From Nodularia spumigena CCY9414 (lineage in GTDB: Bacteria > Cyanobacteriota > Cyanobacteriia > Cyanobacteriales > Nostocaceae): a stretch of DNA of 64,000 bases. Both the position numbers and the translations under genes were made by a program. The notes beneath the pieces were generated by a model, which did not search any database, had not been told where the DNA came from, and saw only the letters and a program-made list of their open reading frames with translations. The stretch lies in assembly GCF_000340565.2 (NCBI RefSeq), contig NZ_CP007203.1, positions 4,680,613 to 4,744,612 of the forward strand. Direction: 5' to 3'. Below are positions 26,614 to 36,397 of the stretch, piece by piece; the stretch's first letter is position 1; the number at the start of each line of letters is the position of its first letter.

Positions 26614-26913
26614 TGAGATATCGGTAAACTTGAGCAAGAGATTATTTCGTCTAGAGAGGTCATACCCTGGAGGTTTTGACCTTGATTTTTTTTTAGCTAG
26701 GGTTAAAATTTTTGGCAAATCCCAGTAGTAACGGTAGCTTGATGCCTAAGTAGAGGTTAAAAAAGGATAAAATTTCGGTTAAAAAACCCAGATTTATGCA
26801 CAATCACTTTCAAGAAACCTCACATATTATAGAAACTTGATGATATTTAGGAAGTTTTAAGAGTTATTATCATACCAAGAGTTCAATGTAAAACTTGCAA
26901 ATACCGAATTAAT
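26614..26913. other. 300-bp AT-rich intergenic region
   Basis: No gene or clear structure, apart from a run of eight T followed by AGCTAGGGTTAAAA near 26690. It probably holds the promoter of the next gene. Confidence 0.35.
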
Positions 26914-27462
26914 ATGGTGAACTATTCCCCAGTTTACACTTCGGAGCAAGGCTGTCCTATTAATTTGGTTGGCGAAACAGGACAAGCGGTTCAGATTTCC
27001 ATTCATTCACCCAGTCAGTATATCTGTGCCAACTGCGAACGGATATTACCAGATTGGAAAAATCAACCTTATTTATGGGTTGTAATTGTTTTACAGCAGT
27101 CACGTTATCAACTGATAAAAAGTACGCCAGAAATCGAAATAGAGAAAGAACGCCTGCGGGAAAAGTTTATGCGGTTTGGCTGTTACCTCGCATTTCAATT
27201 GCGCGATATCGGCTATCTCACAGACCTGATTGATCCTCGCACTGGCTATCCTTTACTTTCTCATCCGGGAGAAATTCCCCACAATGACACCGCAGTTGTG
27301 AAAGCCTTACTCAACTATCGAGTCATTAAAAACAAATGTCGTGTGTTGGTTCATCCTCTCTGGGGTGCAGCAGTTTATCCTAGTATTTTAATATCAGCCG
27401 CACCGCCAAGAATTATTGAAACTTTCACCAAAGATATTGCACCTTTACACGGATGGTATTAA
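26914..27462 (+). CDS. MMADHC-like (methylmalonic aciduria and homocystinuria type D) protein
   Basis: 182 residues. The C-terminal part carries DPRTGYPLLSHPGE and a CRVLVHPLWGAAVYPSI segment, comparable to the CCKVIRHSLWG region of human MMADHC, the chaperone that directs cobalamin use. An N-terminal ICANCERILPDWKNQPYLW with a CxxC pair is extra. No signal peptide. The function in cyanobacteria is not established; cobalamin handling is an inference from the family. It sits 30 bp before a heme-dependent N-demethylase-type gene, in the same direction, separated by AACAGT repeats. Confidence 0.65.
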   Translation: MVNYSPVYTSEQGCPINLVGETGQAVQISIHSPSQYICANCERILPDWKNQPYLWVVIVLQQSRYQLIKSTPEIEIEKERLREKFMRFGCYLAFQLRDIGYLTDLIDPRTGYPLLSHPGEIPHNDTAVVKALLNYRVIKNKCRVLVHPLWGAAVYPSILISAAPPRIIETFTKDIAPLHGWY

Positions 27463-27496
27463 CAGTCTACAGTCAACAGTTAACAGTTAACAGTGA
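27461..27496. repeat. AACAGT tandem repeat abutting a start codon
   Basis: Units of ACAGT(C/T)A between the two genes. The last unit supplies the GTG used as start of the downstream gene. Confidence 0.6.
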
Positions 27497-28479
27497 AACC
27501 TGACAATCATCCAGCTTGTTATTTCCCCTTGATCAATGGACGCTATGAAGTCAAGCCGGGAATGATGCCTTTTGGTTGCTGCTTGGGTAATGGTGAAGCT
27601 GATCAACAGGTGTTTCAAATCGATGATCATTTTAGCCATTACCACCAGCATAAAATTTTAGCTCGTGGGGAAAGTTTGAGTAAATATTATCAGACTTGCA
27701 ACTATTCTCAGACTGTAGCAGGTGCGATCGCTTGTTTAATAATAGAACGTCTCACACTCGAACACCCGCAATATTTTGATTGTCAAAAAACAGCCAATAC
27801 TCTCAAATTCCATAGCAGACTGACTCAAGAAACTCTGTATTTAAATGCAGATTGGCAATTACAGCAAGTCCAAAGTAGTTCAGTTATTCCCCCTTACGTC
27901 TCTACGCTCGATGCTTTAGCCGCACAAATCCAAGAAGATATTACAGTAATTTCTCGTACTGGTGATGGTAGTAATTGGTTAAGTGCGGTGCATCTGTGCT
28001 ATCCTAATCATTGGTCAGCCGAGGTAAAAATTGGTAAAAATTTTGCAGCCATTCATGCACCTGTGGCCGGGATGGAAAAAATCAATCTGCGGGGAGATGC
28101 GATTGTAAATACAATGATTGAGCAAAAACCAATGGTGCGTTTTGCTTGGGGTTTGAGTACCGATACCCGTCTGAATCATCACCCTCAACCCCCGCTTGGT
28201 GTATCAGTCAATCAATGGCAAGGTAGAAGTTTTGACCCGCAACATCCCCAACTTTACCTGCGAATTGAGAGACAAGTAATTTGGGGACTACCAAAGTATG
28301 AAACTGCACTGTTTACGATTCGTACTTATTTTAAAGATTGTGGCGTGCTGAAACAAGACCCAGTGTTACGATCTAAACTGTGTGCAGCAATTGAATCTAT
28401 GACATCGCCATCACTTATATATAAAGGCTTATTAGAAAGCAAAGCTAGTATTTTACACTGGCTAAAACATTTGGGTTAA
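27493..28479 (+). CDS. DUF3445/heme-dependent oxidative N-demethylase family protein
   Basis: 328 residues from a GTG inside the repeat array; a later start is possible since the first Met after it is at residue 24. Family segments: YFPLINGRYEVKPGMMPFG, then LHPQW-like HPQYFDC, YPNHWSAEVKIGKNFAAIH and the RIERQVIWGLP motif, typical of DUF3445, the group of heme-dependent oxidative N-demethylase subunits. No signal peptide. The substrate may be a methylated amine; that is inferred. It overlaps the 3' end of the K+ channel gene by 4 bp (convergent). Confidence 0.72.
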   Translation: MKPDNHPACYFPLINGRYEVKPGMMPFGCCLGNGEADQQVFQIDDHFSHYHQHKILARGESLSKYYQTCNYSQTVAGAIACLIIERLTLEHPQYFDCQKTANTLKFHSRLTQETLYLNADWQLQQVQSSSVIPPYVSTLDALAAQIQEDITVISRTGDGSNWLSAVHLCYPNHWSAEVKIGKNFAAIHAPVAGMEKINLRGDAIVNTMIEQKPMVRFAWGLSTDTRLNHHPQPPLGVSVNQWQGRSFDPQHPQLYLRIERQVIWGLPKYETALFTIRTYFKDCGVLKQDPVLRSKLCAAIESMTSPSLIYKGLLESKASILHWLKHLG

Positions 28480-29540
28480 TTATTTCTCGGTCGTCGCCGT
28501 CGTCGAGAACTAATGGGGATAAGAATTTGGTTCAGACTACGCAATTGTTCCGATGTCCCCATGCAAATCAGGGTATCTCCGGGTAATAACACAGTATCAC
28601 CAGTGGGACCACCAATTAGGTGTCCGTCAGCGCGACGAATGGCAATTACTAATGCTCCTGATTGCGATCGCAACCTGGCTTGTCTTAAAGTGTGTCCTAC
28701 ATAAGGATAAACCGCAGGGTCAAGTAAAAATTCTTCCATATAAAACTGGCGGTCTGTACCGGAGATGAAACCATCTACAAAGTCTAAAACTTGGGGTCTA
28801 AGAGCCGCCGCAGCCATGCGCTTTCCACCAGTAATGTATGGTGAAACTACGGTATCAGCCCCGCCACGCTGTAACTTTTTTACAGATTCTTCTGTACTAG
28901 CTCGTGCGATCGCTCTAATTCCTGGATTCAGTGTTTTTGCTGTTAAGACTGTATATAAATTTTCGGCATCTGAAGGCAATGCAGCCACAATACAAATCGC
29001 TCGTTCTACACCAACTTTGATTAGCGTTTCATCCAGAGTTACATCACCTTGGTATGTTATGTAGTTTTGTGCTTGTGCATCTTCTACAGATTCGAGATTT
29101 GCATCAATTACCACAAAAGGTACGCCCTCCGCCTGAAATTCCTTGGCAATTTGACGACCAGTGCGACTAAATCCACAGATAATGTAATGTTTTGTCAGTG
29201 ATTCCATTAGCCTTCTCTGTTGCCGTAGTCTCATTCCTTCTTGAAAGTAGCCTTGAATCACGGCTTCTGTAAATCTGTTCACCATGTAACCAATAGTGAC
29301 TACACCCAACAGAATTAAGGCAATTGTAAATAATCTTCCTCGGCTACTCAATGGGTTTGTTTCACCAAAGCCCACGGTGGTTAAGGTGATGACTGTCATG
29401 TAAGCCGCTTCTTCCCATGACCAACCTTCCACGAACTTGTACCACAAAGTACCGGTCAGGAAAACACCACCGAGGGAAATCGCCCCCACCATCAATTCTT
29501 TTTGCAGTCGTCGGTATTTTTGCTCAAGTGTGGAATACAA
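28476..29540 (-). CDS. Two-TM potassium channel with RCK/TrkA domain
   Basis: 354 residues. TM1 is at about 18-36, the pore helix and filter read TVITLTTVGFGET (TVGFG selectivity filter), TM2 is at about 70-88. An RCK N domain with Rossmann motif IICGFSRTGRQIAKEF and a C-terminal TrkA-C subdomain ending at RSLNQILIPI complete it. This is an MthK-type cytosolic-ligand-gated K+ channel. The start is a TTG at 29540 (TTGTATTCCACA); an ATG at codon 17 would remove a short basic leader. The C-terminus is strongly basic (SSRRRRRPR). Confidence 0.88.
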   Translation of the reverse strand: MYSTLEQKYRRLQKELMVGAISLGGVFLTGTLWYKFVEGWSWEEAAYMTVITLTTVGFGETNPLSSRGRLFTIALILLGVVTIGYMVNRFTEAVIQGYFQEGMRLRQQRRLMESLTKHYIICGFSRTGRQIAKEFQAEGVPFVVIDANLESVEDAQAQNYITYQGDVTLDETLIKVGVERAICIVAALPSDAENLYTVLTAKTLNPGIRAIARASTEESVKKLQRGGADTVVSPYITGGKRMAAAALRPQVLDFVDGFISGTDRQFYMEEFLLDPAVYPYVGHTLRQARLRSQSGALVIAIRRADGHLIGGPTGDTVLLPGDTLICMGTSEQLRSLNQILIPISSRRRRRPRNN

Positions 29541-29691
29541 AATTTACTCACTGTTACGATTTTTTGGCAAGATATTTAACCGTTAGCTTCTCAAAAAGTA
29601 TCAGATTTAATAAATAAAATGTAATTTTTATAAATATCTAGCAAACTAGTAAGTGAATATTAAAATTAAAGACTTATCAGGAGGCGCGATC

Positions 29692-30975
29692 GTGAGCATA
29701 GAAACTCTCATTGAGCAAGCTACCATCCCCCCAACATCAGGTTTTATGTCATATAGCCCTTTTGACGCTAATAGCTTCGATCAAGCCGTCATGTCAACTT
29801 ATGGCCGGTTTCCCCTAGCTTTAGACCGGGGTGCTGGTTGTCGGGTTTGGGATACACAAGGACGTGAATATCTTGACTTTGTAGCCGGAATAGCCACTTG
29901 TACCCTTGGACACGCCCACCCCGCTATCGTGGAAGCGGTAACACGCCAAATCCAGAAGCTGCATCATGTTTCTAATTTGTACTATATTCCCGAACAAGGT
30001 GAATTAGCCAAATGGATAGTTGAACATTCCTGTGCAGATCGGGTATTTTTCTGCAATTCTGGCGCTGAGGCTAACGAAGCAGCCATTAAACTGGCGCGGA
30101 AATATGCCCACACAGTTTTAGACATTGACAAACCGATTATTTTAACCGCCAATGCTAGTTTCCACGGTCGGACTTTGGCGACAATTACCGCTACCGGACA
30201 ACCGAAGTATCAAAAATACTTTGACCCCTTAGTACCTGGTTTTGCATATGTTCCTTATAACGATATTAATGCCATAGAGGTAGCAGTTAGTGAATTAGAT
30301 GAAGGAGATTATCGTGTAGCAGCAATTTTAATTGAACCTTTGCAAGGAGAAGGGGGTGTGCGTCCTGGTGATGTGGCTTACTTCCAAAAGCTGCGGAAAG
30401 TTTGTGACGAAACTGGCATTTTGTTGATGTTCGACGAAGTGCAAGTTGGGATGGGACGCAGTGGTAAGTTATGGGGTTATGAACATCTGGGCGTGGAACC
30501 GGATATTTTTACCAGTGCGAAAGGTTTGGGCGGTGGTATCCCCATTGGGGCGATGATGAGTAAGAAGTTCTGCGATGTTTTCCAACCAGGAGAACACGCC
30601 AGCACTTTTGGCGGTAATCCCTTTGTTTGTGGTGTGGCGCTGGCTGTTTGTCAGACTTTAGAAAAAGAGAATATATTGCAGAATGTGGAAGCACGGGGTA
30701 TACAGCTAAGAAATGGATTAAATGCGATCGCCGCTAAATATCCTCAGCAAATTTCGGAAGTTCGAGGCTGGGGTTTAATCAATGGTATGGAATTACAAGC
30801 AGATGTTCCCTTTACCTCAGTTGATGTTGTGAAGGCTGCTATGGACAAGGGTTTATTGCTAGTACCAGCAGGTCCTCAAGTTGTCCGCTTTGTACCACCA
30901 TTGATTGTAACTGAAGCGGAGGTTAATTTGGCTTTGGAAGCTGTGGAAGTTGCGATCGCCTCTCTCACAACTTAA
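29692..30975 (+). CDS. argD: Acetylornithine aminotransferase
   Basis: 427 residues from GTG 29692, chosen because AGGAGG lies 7 bases upstream; an in-frame GTG at 29653 lacks one. A class III PLP aminotransferase: FCNSGAEANEAAIKLARK, FHGRTLAT, the LMFDEVQVGMGRSG Asp motif and SAKGLGGG with the Schiff-base Lys. It converts N-acetylglutamate semialdehyde to N-acetylornithine in arginine synthesis. Arginine also feeds cyanophycin in heterocystous cyanobacteria. The extra N-terminal 25 residues are typical of cyanobacterial ArgD. No arginine gene adjoins it. Confidence 0.9.
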   Translation: MSIETLIEQATIPPTSGFMSYSPFDANSFDQAVMSTYGRFPLALDRGAGCRVWDTQGREYLDFVAGIATCTLGHAHPAIVEAVTRQIQKLHHVSNLYYIPEQGELAKWIVEHSCADRVFFCNSGAEANEAAIKLARKYAHTVLDIDKPIILTANASFHGRTLATITATGQPKYQKYFDPLVPGFAYVPYNDINAIEVAVSELDEGDYRVAAILIEPLQGEGGVRPGDVAYFQKLRKVCDETGILLMFDEVQVGMGRSGKLWGYEHLGVEPDIFTSAKGLGGGIPIGAMMSKKFCDVFQPGEHASTFGGNPFVCGVALAVCQTLEKENILQNVEARGIQLRNGLNAIAAKYPQQISEVRGWGLINGMELQADVPFTSVDVVKAAMDKGLLLVPAGPQVVRFVPPLIVTEAEVNLALEAVEVAIASLTT

Positions 30976-31004
30976 GCTATTTCAGCGAGGATAGGTATTC
31001 ACGC

Positions 31005-31727
31005 CTATCTCTCGCGGTTTATTAGGCTTTTTGTCTGAATTTCTGGCAAATTGGCGGCACTGATACCCGCCACCATTGTACGTTTGAGCATAGGGTGATT
31101 GGTATGAGTAAATCCCGTATCAGAGTCGGGATGAAAACAAACAACAGTTAAATTATCTGCCTGTGTCCGAAACTTATGCAGATTATTAGCAGGAATAAAA
31201 ATAATCATACCTGGTTGCAATGGAGTAATACCATCAGGTGTTTCACACTCTCCACTACCTTCAACTACAATAATTAGCCGATAACTAGGATGAGTATGAA
31301 TCGTCTGATCCACTCCTGGGGGAAAATATAAAGCATTCAAACAAGGATCTCCAGACATAATTGGCGGAATCAGCACATTATCTGTACCGCCATCGATATA
31401 ACTTAACCTCCCGATAGATTCAATTTCCCCCCCAATCATAAATACCCCTTTAAAAGTGGGACAAGTCACCACAAAACCTGATGAATTTTCACCCCCAACT
31501 GCACCCGCTCCAGATAAACTAAAGTACATACCAGGGTGAAGTTTGTAATCTTGTAAACCCGTCCAGCGCTGCAAAATAGGATGACCACTATAGACAAAAC
31601 CGAAATGGGTTCCTGTATCGGGAAGTTGAATAGAATCTCCATTCCAACCCATAAAGCAATCTGGTACTTGCTCATTAAATTTGGCAAGTTTACCGTGAAT
31701 TAAATTTTGATAAATTTGGAGTGTCAT
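31005..31727 (-). CDS. Cupin-domain protein
   Basis: 240 residues. The C-terminal cupin barrel shows HTHPSYRLIIVVEGSGE (metal-binding His pair) and PGMIIFIPANNLHKFR with the later His. The N-terminal half (FGFVYSGHPILQRWTGLQDY, then MYFSLSGAGAVGG) forms a second, degenerate barrel, so it is a bicupin. Cytosolic. The enzymatic or sensory role is unknown. Convergent with argD. Confidence 0.75.
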   Translation of the reverse strand: MTLQIYQNLIHGKLAKFNEQVPDCFMGWNGDSIQLPDTGTHFGFVYSGHPILQRWTGLQDYKLHPGMYFSLSGAGAVGGENSSGFVVTCPTFKGVFMIGGEIESIGRLSYIDGGTDNVLIPPIMSGDPCLNALYFPPGVDQTIHTHPSYRLIIVVEGSGECETPDGITPLQPGMIIFIPANNLHKFRTQADNLTVVCFHPDSDTGFTHTNHPMLKRTMVAGISAANLPEIQTKSLINRER

Positions 31728-31993
31728 GATCGTTTTAATAGATGTATTGATAATTAATATTTGTGAAAATCAGCCCAGTTTATGACTTCACCACCCCAGC
31801 TATCATCTATAACTATATCTATAGTGATACTAAATAAGATGTGAACATTTCTCTTTTTTCTCTTCCTCTGTGATCTCTGTGTCTCTGTGGTTAGTTTAAA
31901 AAAGTCCCGTTCAAAACTCAAAGAGGATTCCTATATAAGAACTGAGTATGAATAAAAATTCATAAAATAATAGCCTCTTTTATATTACAAGTT

Positions 31994-34322
31994 TTAATTA
32001 CTGTCAAGATGCAATAGTACTGAATCTAAAAGTTGCTTGCGAAATTCGTGTTGAATAATACAATCAGCATTCAAACACTCGACCAATAACAAAAGAGCTT
32101 GATAATATTGCTTAAGCAAGTTTTTATCCTGCTCATTAAATTGCCAATCATTACTTCCTATGTGACGGTTCTTTTTAGCGAGGCTTCTAGATTTATCAGC
32201 TAAGATTTTAAGCTTTTCCTCGTCAATTTCACCATGATTAATCTGAGCATCATTTTGATATATTTTTTCTAAAACAGTTCTTAATTCTGGCTGTAATTGG
32301 TGAGATGCTAGGGCATATTGGACAGCAATATACATGGCTTTATTAGCTGAGGAAACCTCACTAATTTTTGGCTCATCTGGTCTAGTATTTTTATCATAAT
32401 TTTCAGCAATATGGATACCCTCCTCAAAACTAGTTTCTTGAAAAACACGCGCAAAAAAACTTCCACAGACTAAATAATTAGCCGCAGGATCTAGTAATAA
32501 ACTCAGTCGTCGCTCTTGATCTATATCAAAATCAATATCAAAATAAAAAGCTCGGATTGCGGACAATTTAACTGAAGTTTGATGAATTAAAGATTGTCGC
32601 TGTACATAAACCAAAAAATCTTGAATTTTCTGATTTTCTTCTATAATTTTATCAATTCTTTCTTTAAGAATTTCAAAAAAAAAGCGTGGCATCTGGTTGA
32701 GCCATTTCGGCTGATAGCAAAAATATTTCTTTCCAGTAACGGTCACTTAAATGGTTTGCTAACTCTTGAAAAGCTTCTCGCTGTGGACGCTTTCTGATAT
32801 TGATTTCACGGGCGACAAAATACTCATGAAAAGTTAGGTGAGAAAAAGAATAAATTCCTTTAGCTCTTTCTACTAAAATTCCGTGTTGTGCTTCAATTGC
32901 GTGTAAAATTGCCTCACTATCTAGTTGTAACTCTTTTGGTTCTCTGTCAGCATTACTACTGAGATTTTGGATATATTCTTTAATATAAAGTTTGGCTTCT
33001 TTTTTAGAGAAGAAAAATTCTTTTTCTTTGAAAGTCTTGAAAGCTATATAACTTAACAAATCTTTTTTCCTTTGCAAAGAAAGTTCTTGATAAACTTGCT
33101 CGCGTTGGATTCCTCGTTTAGCATCCCATTTATTGAGAAGAATCTCAATTCCTTCTGTATATAATTCGCAACGGTTATTAGGAAAATTACATTTTTCATC
33201 AAAAACTAAACAAATTAATGTTAACAACAAAGGTGTTACTACCAATTGGGATAAGCGGTCATTATTTTTTAAAGATTTAATGAAATCTTTTGTTGAAATC
33301 AGGCTTTTATTTTGAGATTCCAACCATTGGCAAATAAATGTTTTAATCTGTTCTTCATTAAAATCTGCTAATTCAACCTCCGCAAATTTATCTAATACAT
33401 CATAAGAGTATTCTTTAGCCGCTATTCTACACGTAATAATAAAATAGTTATCATAATATATCCGAGATAAATTCCTAATCTCATTTAAGGTTCTTTCGTA
33501 ATGTTCATTTTTTACCTCATCTAGTCCATCCAATAGAACTAAAACTGATTTGTGTACAAACAGTTCTTGAATCTGCTCAAAATTGACTCCACATTCAGCA
33601 AATATTTGTCCCATATACTCTAGCAAAGCAGGAGAATTAGGAGATTCAGCAAAATACTTGAGATTAATAAAAATTGGCACAAAATTGGGCATAAATAACC
33701 CTTCGTTACACTGAAGAGCTAGATACTTGAGAAAAGTAGTTTTTCCGGCTCCAGGCTTACCTAAAACAATCAGCTTTTTATATTTCGTAACTGCACTTTC
33801 CCCCGGAACTCGTTCTTCAGTGACTCTACCTAATCCAAATCTTTCCAAGTCTTCTAAATTAGACTCTGCAAGTAGCTCTTTAATTGTCTTGCGTCTGTGA
33901 GCAGTTAGCTTTTCTAAAATATTTACATCCGTATATATTTGATTTATTCGTATTGGTTGCGACATATCTAATACGCGCATCGTGCCGCACCATTCTTGAA
34001 TGATCTCTCTAATGTTACGGCGGACTTGTTTTACCAAAGATGCAATATCGTCTTCATTTTGATGGCTCGAATCAATTGAATTTTCATTAACCTCGACTCC
34101 TGGTGTAGTAAGTTTATACCAGTCTTTGTCAAAACCCAAATCTGCACCGATTTGGAGAAAGTTATCTAATAGAATTGGTTTGCCGTTCAGTAAAGCACTA
34201 ATGACTGAACGATGAAGTCCTAACCTATCGGCGAGCATCTTTTGCGTTAATCCCTGCTTGGTTAAGGATTCTTTAATGATTTGGATTCCTGCCAACGAAG
34301 CTTGTAATGTGGGTTTTGCCAT
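31994..34322 (-). pseudogene. NACHT-family NTPase with N-terminal HTH, split by a frameshift at a T9/A9 run
   Basis: The first frame (34322 to 32673) encodes 549 residues: a Cro-type HTH (LTQKMLADRLGLHRSVISAL, about 25-45), linker, NACHT with Walker A GKPGAGKTT (188-196) and Walker B LLDGLDE (263-269), then winged and helical segments to SFSHLTFHEYFVA. It ends after the run of nine A at 32675-32683 (+ strand). With one base fewer the frame continues as FFEILKERIDKIIEE to 31994, giving 775 residues, the usual length for cyanobacterial NACHT proteins with a short C-terminal domain. Bacterial NACHT proteins act in anti-phage defence; that role is inferred here. It may be a real mutation, slippage or a sequencing error. 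Confidence 0.82.
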
Positions 34323-34431
34323 AGTGACTCCATCCGAAATTGGTTTAGTAAACTGTCAGGGGCGGTAAGCATAGCTACATACCAGTCGCTGACTAAGGGA
34401 AACCCTAAAGCAGTGCTGGTTCACCACTTGC

Positions 34432-34470
34432 AACCAATCAAAAGTATATCGGGTAAGCTTTTCATTGGTT
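34432..34470. promoter_or_regulatory. Inverted repeat in the divergent NACHT promoter region
   Basis: AACCAATCAAAAG and CTTTTCATTGGTT pair over 12 of 13 positions around a 13-base spacer. CGACATTAGCT is also repeated at 34477 and 34530. These are candidate operators for the HTH domain of the NACHT protein. Confidence 0.5.
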
Positions 34471-34539
34471 TGATCACGACATTAGCTATTATACTACGAC
34501 AATAAACCAACTTAAAAATAACTTTAAACCGACATTAGC

Positions 34540-34569
34540 TTGACATATCAACCAACATACGTTTATCAT
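34540..34569 (+). promoter_or_regulatory. Sigma-70-type promoter of the gene at 34633
   Basis: TTGACA (34540-34545) and TATCAT (34564-34569) with an 18-base spacer (17 to TTATCA). Confidence 0.5.
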
Positions 34570-34632
34570 CTGAGTAAACACGGAGACAAACGCAGGCGCA
34601 AGCGCACTCGTACCAGAGGAGGCTAAAGCTTT

Positions 34633-35010
34633 ATGGACACAAGGGAAATCGTGGAGTTACTTAAAATTATGCCTAGTCCAGGTTGTCCATTCAATTGCAC
34701 CTTAAGAACTGTGGAGGGAAATAATCTCAATTTAGTGGTTCCGAATGTCAAAAGCTTTCATTTTTCTAAACAACAGCTAAGAGATTTTGCACTTGATAAT
34801 TGCTTACCAACGTCACTTGTGGAATTGATGAGTGTCATCGAAAGCAAAGAGTTTAGTTGTCCATCACGATTTTTTCAAGCCGCCTTAACAGCCCTATCTT
34901 TGGGGCGTGGCTATGGTGTAATTAACCTAGAATATCCCGACACCAGAGCATTTATTGCTACGGTTAGCCTTTCTTACCGAGTTTGTATGGGAACAAATAA
35001 AACTATTTAG
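34633..35010 (+). CDS. Unknown protein divergent from the NACHT gene, in-frame stop near its end
   Basis: 125 residues with AGAGGAGG 11 bases before the ATG. Sequence: MDTREIVELLKIMPSPGCPF, then VVPNVKSFHFSKQQLRDFAL and LGRGYGVINLEYPDTRAFIA; no family recognised. After the TAG at 35008 the same frame goes on for 24 sense codons (SSAVDKKQLQQLNEIIKNL) to a TAA at 35083-35085. That amphipathic tail looks coding, so the TAG may be a nonsense mutation in a 149-residue original. It shares a 310-bp divergent control region with the NACHT gene and may belong with it. Confidence 0.6.
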   Translation: MDTREIVELLKIMPSPGCPFNCTLRTVEGNNLNLVVPNVKSFHFSKQQLRDFALDNCLPTSLVELMSVIESKEFSCPSRFFQAALTALSLGRGYGVINLEYPDTRAFIATVSLSYRVCMGTNKTI

Positions 35011-35110
35011 TTGGTTTCATCTGCTGTAGATAAAAAACAGTTGCAGCAACTAAATGAAATCATTAAAAATTTAGTTTATGAATAAGCTGGGAGGATTAGA
35101 ACTTAATCAC

Positions 35111-35150
35111 AAAAGCTGGTTTTAGTGGAATGTCACTGACCAGCTTTTTT
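35111..35150 (+). terminator. Rho-independent terminator
   Basis: AAAGCTGGT and ACCAGCTTT form a 9-bp perfect stem around an 18-base loop, followed by T residues. It ends the transcript of the gene at 34633, beyond the TAA at 35083. Confidence 0.75.
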
Positions 35151-35258
35151 GTTGGAGTTAGTTAAGATAAGAATCTCATCTCTATAAACTAAAAGTTTCA
35201 AGTTAGTGTGGTTGAGAGTGGTTCGATTATATTTTCTCATTTTCCCAAGGTAAAAATC

Positions 35259-35498
35259 ATGAAAAACAACCTAAATAATGGCAGTGGTTATTTATTTAAT
35301 TTGGCTTGTAAAGGGTTGAAATATTTTCTCCTGACTCTGCTTGGTTTTGCGATCGCATTTGTCATATCTAGAGTTTTTGGAGTGTCTCAAATTGTGCAAA
35401 TGCTCTTATACCCAAGTATATGGGCATGGGTTTTCCGCATTGCAGTTTCTATATTCTGTTTGTTTGCAGTCGCCATCATCTATGAATCTTCTTGTTAA
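35259..35498 (+). CDS. Small membrane protein, unknown
   Basis: 79 residues from ATG 35259 (AAGGTAAAAATC before it); the frame is open to a GTG at 35208. Two hydrophobic segments are evident: YFLLTLLGFAIAFVISRVF and WVFRIAVSIFCLFAVAIIY. A polar N-terminus (KNNLNNGSG) precedes them. No family recognised. It lies between the NACHT-associated gene and a pentapeptide-repeat protein. Confidence 0.55.
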   Translation: MKNNLNNGSGYLFNLACKGLKYFLLTLLGFAIAFVISRVFGVSQIVQMLLYPSIWAWVFRIAVSIFCLFAVAIIYESSC

Positions 35499-35716
35499 TT
35501 TGCTTTAGTGTAGCAGTGAAATAATTTTGGTTGTTAAGAGATTATTGTAGGCACAATCTCAGACAAAGTTTACTAAAAAACAATTGCAAAAAGTTGGCTG
35601 GACAAAAAAAGGCAACTTTCTGACAACTTAATAACCAAAATTTATTTGTTGCTATACAAAGACGTGGTTAGCATCTGCTATTTAATTAGGTCTACTATTT
35701 AGACGAGGGAAAACCT

Positions 35717-36397
35717 ATGAATCTAATTACCAACAACTCTTCAAATAATGACTTTTCCCAGCAAGACTTAAGCTACCACGATCTCAGCAACTACAACTTG
35801 AGTCACAACTTATTTATAGAAACTAAACTCAATGGCTGTAATTTAAGTTATTCTAATTTAAATGGAGCCAATTTAAAGAATACACAACTATGTGGTGCAG
35901 ATTTAACGGGTGCTAGTTTGTGTGGGGCTAAATTGCATCATGCCAAGCTGAATGGGGCTAACTTGTGTCAAGCTAATCTAGCTGGGGCAAATTTAACTGG
36001 TTCAGATTTACGATATGCTACTCTCAAAAAAGTTAAGCTTAATGACACCATCTTTAATGATGTCAAGGTAGAAAATGCAGTATTTGACAGTTGTGATGGC
36101 TTAACTGAAGATATCAAGCGGACATTAAAAAAGCGAGGTGCAATCTTCAAGGATTCTATCTCTCAATCTGGAAATATCAGATGGTATATTCAGTATGTAG
36201 CTGTACCAATTTTAGTTGCTTTGATTGGTGCTGGCATATTTCTCAAGCCACAGAATGAAACTTGTTCGGTTTCATGGGGTCAAAAGTCGATCCTCAAATA
36301 TCTACCGGATGCTGGCCATAATATGGTAAAGCTTCATACCAATGAGGATGTTTACCTTGTTGCCAATCTAAATAAGCCAGTTCCAAAATACAACTAA
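35717..36397 (+). CDS. Pentapeptide-repeat membrane protein with aberrant C-terminus
   Basis: 226 residues. From about 14 to 125 it consists of A(N/D)LxX-type pentapeptides (LNGANLKNTQLCGADLTGAS and so on), which fold into a right-handed beta helix. One membrane helix follows (YVAVPILVALIGAGIFL, about 157-173). The last 35 residues are read from sequence antisense to the 3' end of tsaB (36294-36397), so the original C-terminus was probably lost and the frame runs on into the neighbour. Function unknown. Start ATG 35717 with GAGGGAAAACCT before it. Confidence 0.75.
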   Translation: MNLITNNSSNNDFSQQDLSYHDLSNYNLSHNLFIETKLNGCNLSYSNLNGANLKNTQLCGADLTGASLCGAKLHHAKLNGANLCQANLAGANLTGSDLRYATLKKVKLNDTIFNDVKVENAVFDSCDGLTEDIKRTLKKRGAIFKDSISQSGNIRWYIQYVAVPILVALIGAGIFLKPQNETCSVSWGQKSILKYLPDAGHNMVKLHTNEDVYLVANLNKPVPKYN

